Source: Alphaproteobacteria bacterium
GTDB lineage: Bacteria > Pseudomonadota > Alphaproteobacteria > Micavibrionales > Micavibrionaceae
Direction of reading: 5' to 3'
Assembly: GCA_028277665.1 (NCBI GenBank)
Contig: JANQFU010000058.1
Location: 1 to 35,685, forward strand
Length of the DNA stretch: 35,685 bases
Shown here: positions 31,113 to 35,685 of the stretch, piece after piece
Position numbering within the stretch: position 1 is the stretch's first letter
Layout: each line of letters opens with the position of its first letter
Notes under the pieces: model-generated
What the model was told of the DNA's origin: nothing
What the model saw: only the letters and a program-made list of their open reading frames with translations
Database searches by the model: none
Made by a program: the position numbers and the translations under genes

Positions 31113-34100
31113 ATGACCAGAATTGCACCGACCTTCTCGACGACTGAAATTGCCTCTTCTGCCGCTAAGGAGCCGGCAAAGCCGGAAAAACCTGAGACCG
31201 CGCGCCCGTCGAGCATCCGGAAAAATGCGACCTCGCTCAAAGCCAAGCTGGACGAGGCGCAAAGCCGGAAAGACCTGCCCGCTTTTCACGCGAGCGGAAC
31301 GTTGAAAGGCCTGCGCCTGACGTCCGATAACGGCAAGCAGGAAGACGCGCCCGAAACCGAAACCGGAAAAGCCCGGAAAACGCTCTCAACGCCGGCTTAC
31401 GAAGACATGGAATCCGAGCCGGTTCTGATGCTCTCTCCGGTCAATCCGGAATCGTTGCAGACGCCAAAGGCGTACGTTTATGCGATGCGTACGGGTATTG
31501 CGTTCAGCGTCCTGTGGGGCGTTTATTGCCTGTGGTCTCTGGCCGCACAGATTTATGCCGGGACGATGAGCCTGTTGCCGCAGGATCTGGGCGGGGTTCT
31601 GGCCGGAATGCTTGCGCCGCCGGCGCTCTTCTGGCTCGGCTTCTCGCATTTCATGCGCAAGGCGGAGGTTCGGCACTATGCCCGGACCCTTCGGTCCGAG
31701 TTGCAATCGCTCCTCTTCCCGACGGAAGAGCAATCCCGCCTGATCAACAAGGATATCCAGCTTTTATGCCGTCAGGCCGCCGATCTCGGCACGTCGACAA
31801 AAGCCGTTCTGAAATCCCTCCACCGCGCGCGGCAGGGGCTTCGCGCGGAAATGAAAGATCTTGTCGGCGTTTCGAAAAAAGCCGAATTTCATATCGAACG
31901 CCTGAGCGAAGATCTGAATGCGAAAGGCGTACACCTGCAGGGTCTGACGGATGACATTGAAGGCCGCGTCGCCCGGATCTCCGAAAAAGCCGGGGCGGGG
32001 GCGCAGAAATGGGATGAGGCCACACAGACCATTCTTTCCCGCGCGGACGAGATGGAGGCCGCCATGGGGCGTGGCGCGGATAGAATTCTCGGCGCGGCGG
32101 ATGAGGCCGCCGGGCGGACGAAAGAGATCGGCGATAACCTCGAAAAGACGTACGATTCTTTGAACGCCGCTGTCGACCGTGTGGCCGGGCGGCTGTCCGT
32201 CCTCAGCAACGAATTCGACGATCATACGAAAGGTCTGCGCGAAGCGACGGATCACGTCGCCGAAGAAACCACGCGCCTTGGAGGTTTGATCGAGGAGCAG
32301 CTTGGCGGTATCGAAAAAATGACCGAACGGGTCAGCGATGCGATTATCAAATCCGGGGAAACGATCGAAGAACAGCGCGCCGTTCTGGATGACGGGGCGG
32401 CTTCTGTCGCCGAACAGGCCGAAAAAGTCTCGCAGATTATTGAATCCTCCGTCGATCACCTTCGGGCGGCGGCGGCCGATATCGATACACGTACGGAAGG
32501 GATCGAAGCCCGGATCAAGGAAAAAGCGGATAATCTCCGGGCGTCCGTCTTGCAGATCTCGAAAGAGACCGAGAATATCGAAAAAACCGGGGAAACCGCC
32601 GCAAACCGCCTGACCGAAGGTCTGGCCGTTGCGCTTTCCGGCGCGGAAAGCATTTCTTCGGCCGTCCGGCGCGCCGTGGATTCTCTTGAAAAATCAACGG
32701 CAAGCGCGCGCGAGCAGGCCGATCAGTTGATCGAAAGCACAAAGACCCATATCGGCGAGTTGAACAGCGCAGGCGAAGGCAATATGGCCCGGATGACGGC
32801 GATCGTGGACCTCCTCGAAAAAAGCCGGGAGCAGGTCGTTGCGGCTTCTACGCTTGCGGAAGAGCAGGTCGGTAATCTCTCTCTTGCCGTGCAGAACCAG
32901 ACGACGGAGATCGACGCGTCCGCGCAGACGCTGGCCGAACGCATTAATGCCGTCCGGCGCGCCCTCGACGAGCCGATGCATGATATGAAAATCGCGCTTT
33001 CCGAGGCCGATAGCAAGCATGAGCTCATTGAGAGTACGCTCAGACGCCGCGTGAATGACCTGGCGGAAGCAACTGAAAAAGCGTCACAATCGGCAGAAAC
33101 GATTCGTGATGCCTTGAAAGGGCAGGCGCAGGAAATCTCCACACTTTCCGGTCATGTTGCGGCAAACGCCCGGACGATCAACGAGCACATCAACCGCCAG
33201 ACGACAACGCTCGCCGATCAGGTCAAAGAGACCCTGGCCCGGGTTACGGAAGTTGCGGATCTTTGCGAGGACCGCTTCGGTAATCTCGATGAACTGACGG
33301 GCGCTTCGGTCGGGCGGATTGAAAAACTGGACGGGTTGATTTCCGGGCGCTGCGAAGAGGTTAACGCTTCGACGGGGCTTCTGATCTCCGAACTCGAGCG
33401 TCTTGACGACATTCTGACCGGACGTTCGGAAAACCTGACGACGCAAAGCCGGAGCGCGCAGGATGCCATAGAGACGGTGACGCAGGCGATGACGTCCGCC
33501 GCGCAGGATGTCGAGCCGGTCTATCTGAAAGCCGTCGATCAGGCAGAGCAAGCCACCGCGCGTTTCGAGACGATGCGCGTGTCTTTCTCCGGATCCACGG
33601 CTTCGGCGATGACGCACCTGAAAAATGTCGGGGAGATTTTTGACGAACGTCTGGCCGCACTGAAAGACGGCTCCGAGACGGCGGCCGAAATCCTGCGCGG
33701 ATCGGCTCAGGATCTCGGCGAGCGCGTTCAGGACATTGAGAGCGCTGCAGGCTCCGCGAGCAAAAAAATGCGGGAGATTGAAACCTCGCTCGACAATCAG
33801 GTCTCGGATATCCACCTCCTGACCGATCAGGCGCTTTTGAAGGTGGAGGCGATCCAGAAAGCGATCAACGAACAATTCCACGAACTCTCGGAATCTGTCG
33901 GGCAGGCGATGGTCCAGCTTGGCCTTGCCCGGGACGATCTTTCGCGCTCTGCCGATCATATCGATACGAACGCGGAAAGGATCATTCAGCGTTTCGGAGA
34001 TGTCGGTGAGAAAGCGAATGCGGAAAGTGTACGTCTCGACAAATCCTCCGAAAAAGTCGTCGAGCATACGTCCGAGATGGTCTCCCGCGTTAAACTCCAA

Positions 34101-34958
34101 TCCGAATCTCTTCTGGAACATGCGCAGGAGGCGCTTCAGGATCTCAAGAAAACGGGTGACAGCTTTGCCATCCGCGCGAAAGAAGTCGCGGAACAGATGA
34201 AAGCCTCCCTCCTGACGTCACGGAACTACACGCAGGATCTCAAATCCCACGCGGAGCTGGTTGCAAGTACATCTATCGAGGCTTCCGACAAGATCGGCAA
34301 GGCCGTCAGTACGCTGAGCGCAAGGCTGGACGATATCGGGCAGGCCACACACGGCAGTACGATCAAGATCGAGAAAAGCCGCGAAAAACTTGCCGATGAG
34401 TCGGAGCGCCTGATTTCGGTCTCCAGTACGGCCCTGAAATCGATCGACGATGCGGCGCAGACGTTCTCCCGCCAGTCCGACTCGCTCTTCAAGGCCGCCA
34501 AGGATGCCGCAGGCTTTGCCGAAGATATCCGCAAATCCGAATGGCATGCGCAGCGTGAGGCGTTTCTTACATCGGCGAAGTTTATCGTCGAAAGCCTGCA
34601 CTCGATGTCGGTCGACCTGACGCGCCTGATGGACGGGGAAGTGTCCGAGAAAACCTGGAAAGCCTTCCAGAAAGGCGATATCGGCGCCTTTACCCGCCGT
34701 CTGGCTCAAATCAACGGCGCGGGGGCAGGGGCTCTGCAACTCGACAAGGCCAAGGCCAAATTCGCCAAGGATACCGAGTTCCGGACCTATGTGCAGCGTT
34801 ACCTGCGTCAGTTCGAGGAGCTTTACGATCAGGCGACGGCTCACGACCACGGAGACCTTCTCGGCGCGACATTCCTCTCCAGCGAGATCGGCCGCCTGTA
34901 CGAGACTCTGTGCAGTATCGCCGGGCGCGAGCCGCGTCTGTCGTCCCGTGCGGCCTGA
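31113..34958 (+). CDS. TipN/GPR-like polarity protein: membrane-anchored giant coiled coil
   Basis: The 1281-residue protein has a disordered, charged N-terminus (to about 115), two membrane segments (about 126-149 and 160-179), then roughly 950 residues of nearly uninterrupted coiled coil made of degenerate heptad stretches (for example ERVSDAIIKSGETIEEQ and AADIDTRTEGIEARIKEKA), similar to apolipoprotein A1/A4/E-type domains. The last ~135 residues form a separate conserved domain: VESLHSMSVDLTRLMDGEV, AFTRRLAQINGAGAGA, TYVQRYLRQFEELYDQA and GATFLSSEIGRLYETL. This layout fits alphaproteobacterial TipN (a pole and division-site marker) and Agrobacterium GPR (growth-pole ring). The start at 31113 has AGAGGG upstream and removes 39 unrelated residues. 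Identity with TipN is inference from architecture and needs alignment of the C-terminal domain. Confidence 0.72.
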   Translation: MTRIAPTFSTTEIASSAAKEPAKPEKPETARPSSIRKNATSLKAKLDEAQSRKDLPAFHASGTLKGLRLTSDNGKQEDAPETETGKARKTLSTPAYEDMESEPVLMLSPVNPESLQTPKAYVYAMRTGIAFSVLWGVYCLWSLAAQIYAGTMSLLPQDLGGVLAGMLAPPALFWLGFSHFMRKAEVRHYARTLRSELQSLLFPTEEQSRLINKDIQLLCRQAADLGTSTKAVLKSLHRARQGLRAEMKDLVGVSKKAEFHIERLSEDLNAKGVHLQGLTDDIEGRVARISEKAGAGAQKWDEATQTILSRADEMEAAMGRGADRILGAADEAAGRTKEIGDNLEKTYDSLNAAVDRVAGRLSVLSNEFDDHTKGLREATDHVAEETTRLGGLIEEQLGGIEKMTERVSDAIIKSGETIEEQRAVLDDGAASVAEQAEKVSQIIESSVDHLRAAAADIDTRTEGIEARIKEKADNLRASVLQISKETENIEKTGETAANRLTEGLAVALSGAESISSAVRRAVDSLEKSTASAREQADQLIESTKTHIGELNSAGEGNMARMTAIVDLLEKSREQVVAASTLAEEQVGNLSLAVQNQTTEIDASAQTLAERINAVRRALDEPMHDMKIALSEADSKHELIESTLRRRVNDLAEATEKASQSAETIRDALKGQAQEISTLSGHVAANARTINEHINRQTTTLADQVKETLARVTEVADLCEDRFGNLDELTGASVGRIEKLDGLISGRCEEVNASTGLLISELERLDDILTGRSENLTTQSRSAQDAIETVTQAMTSAAQDVEPVYLKAVDQAEQATARFETMRVSFSGSTASAMTHLKNVGEIFDERLAALKDGSETAAEILRGSAQDLGERVQDIESAAGSASKKMREIETSLDNQVSDIHLLTDQALLKVEAIQKAINEQFHELSESVGQAMVQLGLARDDLSRSADHIDTNAERIIQRFGDVGEKANAESVRLDKSSEKVVEHTSEMVSRVKLQSESLLEHAQEALQDLKKTGDSFAIRAKEVAEQMKASLLTSRNYTQDLKSHAELVASTSIEASDKIGKAVSTLSARLDDIGQATHGSTIKIEKSREKLADESERLISVSSTALKSIDDAAQTFSRQSDSLFKAAKDAAGFAEDIRKSEWHAQREAFLTSAKFIVESLHSMSVDLTRLMDGEVSEKTWKAFQKGDIGAFTRRLAQINGAGAGALQLDKAKAKFAKDTEFRTYVQRYLRQFEELYDQATAHDHGDLLGATFLSSEIGRLYETLCSIAGREPRLSSRAA

Positions 34959-35054
34959 CGTTCGTTCCGCGCAATGGAGTAAGGCCATAGGTGTATGAAC
35001 CGTGAAATCGCTGTAGAACATGCGTATTTTTAGGGCGCTGAAATATTAGGATTC

Positions 35055-35340
35055 CGTCATCCTCCGATTTGTTCCACTACTGTCCGGTTTAGCATAGACC
35101 GAACTCCATGACTATTTGTCCTGGGTCTGGAGACGGCGGGTCTGGCGACTGGCGGTCTTGACCATGTATGCGAACAGATTGCCGCAAAACGTCTGAATAA
35201 CAGTAGGATCAATGCCGTGCGCCTTGTCCACTCATTTAAACCGGACAGTAGTGGCGAAGGCGGAGGATCCCTTTTGAAGTCGGCGCGGGCGGACGAATGG
35301 ATCCTCCGGACTCAAGCGATGCTTGGCCGGAGGATGACGG
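35055..35340. repeat. Palindromic repeat interrupted by a small IS-derived element
   Basis: The left part CGTCATCCTCCGATTTGTT (35055-35073) matches the first 19 bases of the palindrome at 19840. It is followed immediately by the IS-derived element. After that come CGGAGGATCC, and later GGATCCTCC and GGCCGGAGGATGACGG, which fit the right part of a palindrome of this type. The stretch 34959-35054 has no gene and no terminator that I can see for the coiled-coil gene. Confidence 0.75.
35074..35254. mobile_element. 181-bp non-autonomous IS-derived element with 18-bp terminal inverted repeats
   Basis: The ends CCACTACTGTCCGGTTTA and TAAACCGGACAGTAGTGG are perfect 18-bp inverted repeats and match the outer end of the IS4-family remnant at 16862. 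The interior has no transposase. It has one 39-codon frame on the minus strand (35112-35231, GTG start) reading KAHGIDPTVIQTFCGNLF then YMVKTASRQTRRLQTQDK, of unknown nature. It is best described as a MITE-like deletion derivative that would need a transposase in trans. Confidence 0.85.
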
Positions 35341-35469
35341 GAATAAAAAAATCTCTGCGTCCTTCCTCCTTCGCCCTTCGGGCTTCGGCGGGACAGGCTG
35401 CGCCTCTGCGGTAAAAAATAAATTGTTTCAAAGCACTACAGAATTGTGTCGGGTAGTGTGCTTTCATTC
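35341..35469. repeat. Intergenic repeat debris
   Basis: The stretch contains CCCTTCGGGCTTCGGCGGGA at about 35377 and GCGCCTCTGCGG at about 35400, then TGTCGGGTAGTGTG (35446-35459), which is the inverse of CACACTACCCGACA near tRNA-Val. No gene is supported. Confidence 0.55.
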
Positions 35470-35579
35470 ATTAACCTGAACTATGGATAAGAATAAGTTA
35501 CAGAACCAACAAAACCAACCGTCATCCCGGCGAAAGCCGGGATCCAGTCATGGAGTTGTTTAAACGCGAAGGTCCGGAG
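35470..35579 (+). repeat. Dispersed ~110-bp palindrome-containing repeat, right copy
   Basis: This is the inverted partner of the segment at 1-101. It starts TTAACCTGAACTATGGATAA at 35471, includes the hairpin core CCCGGCGAAAGCCGGGATCC and ends GGTCCGGAG. Relative to the left copy it has an eight-base insertion in the AC-rich part and a few substitutions. Confidence 0.88.
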
Positions 35580-35685
35580 TTTCGGAGGAGAACGCCGTTT
35601 CTGCGGGACGCCGCGTAAAATAAGAAAAACGTTTTCTCTGGATTCTCTAAATTCACGAACGAAGTGCAACACCTGTTGTAAGAAT
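35580..35685. other. Window edge, no gene recognised
   Basis: A minus-strand frame running through here and into the repeat ends in WIPAFAGMT, a peptide typical of spurious translation of this repeat family. Nothing else is recognisable in the last 106 bases; the sequence may belong to another repeat cut by the window edge. Confidence 0.35.

Noticed and set aside
33084-34121. 345-codon open frame antisense to the coiled-coil gene
   Set aside because: It has no ribosome site and no family motif; it arises from the biased codon use of the high-GC coiled-coil gene on the other strand.
35481-35672. 63-codon minus-strand frame at the window end
   Set aside because: It reads into a palindromic repeat and gives WIPAFAGMT, a well-known artefact peptide of this repeat family.

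Overview
The window looks like a chromosomal segment of a free-living alphaproteobacterium with fairly high GC. The clade call rests on several families that are typical of Alphaproteobacteria: a DUF1013/TrcR-type cell-cycle regulator, a DUF1192 small protein, a DUF465/YdcH small protein, a MoxR/DUF58/DUF4159 'Bat' operon, and a very long TipN-like coiled-coil protein. No plasmid, phage or CRISPR hallmark was seen. Placement below class level is not possible from the sequence alone.

Layout, left to right. (1) aroC and sppA on the minus strand, then a conserved small gene and an APH-fold sugar or aminoglycoside kinase on the plus strand. (2) An E. coli-type (class B) aspartate carbamoyltransferase gene preceded by a perfect CRP-type operator and followed by a Crp/Fnr regulator whose recognition helix fits that operator. 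(3) A minus-strand four-gene operon (MoxR ATPase, DUF58, BatA/DUF4159 membrane protein, vWA-like membrane protein), divergent from the CCA-adding enzyme gene, which converges on a 7Fe ferredoxin. (4) An AT-richer accessory patch: a GGDEF protein whose stop codon lies inside a tRNA-Val gene, an IS4-family transposase remnant, a C39-like peptidase and a divergent ABC exporter, then tRNA-Leu. (5) Small conserved alphaproteobacterial genes (DUF465, TrcR, DUF1192) and a response-regulator/Hpt-like pair. (6) A five-gene overlapping operon encoding a TroABCD-type Zn/Mn importer plus a mercaptopyruvate sulfurtransferase. (7) A MaoC-phosphotransacetylase fusion and acetate kinase, followed by the wreck of an alanine/sodium symporter gene. 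(8) A 1281-residue TipN/GPR-like membrane-anchored coiled-coil protein, then a repeat-rich tail.

The most striking feature is a layer of palindromic repeats over the whole window. Two 72-bp palindromes of the same family sit in frame inside two unrelated protein genes (the APH-fold kinase and the metal-binding lipoprotein-like TroA), in the same codon phase, each adding a charged 24-residue segment. This resembles the Rickettsia palindromic elements. A second palindrome family appears to be the landing site of an IS4-type element: in two places an IS end begins after exactly the same 19 nt of the palindrome, at the hairpin tip. A third, roughly 85-110 bp, unit occurs four times, including one copy at each end of the window in opposite orientation. 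A further palindrome appears to enclose the aroC ribosome binding site.

Starts were chosen by Shine-Dalgarno spacing and ATGA-type overlaps. Functions are from family recognition by eye; no database search was run.
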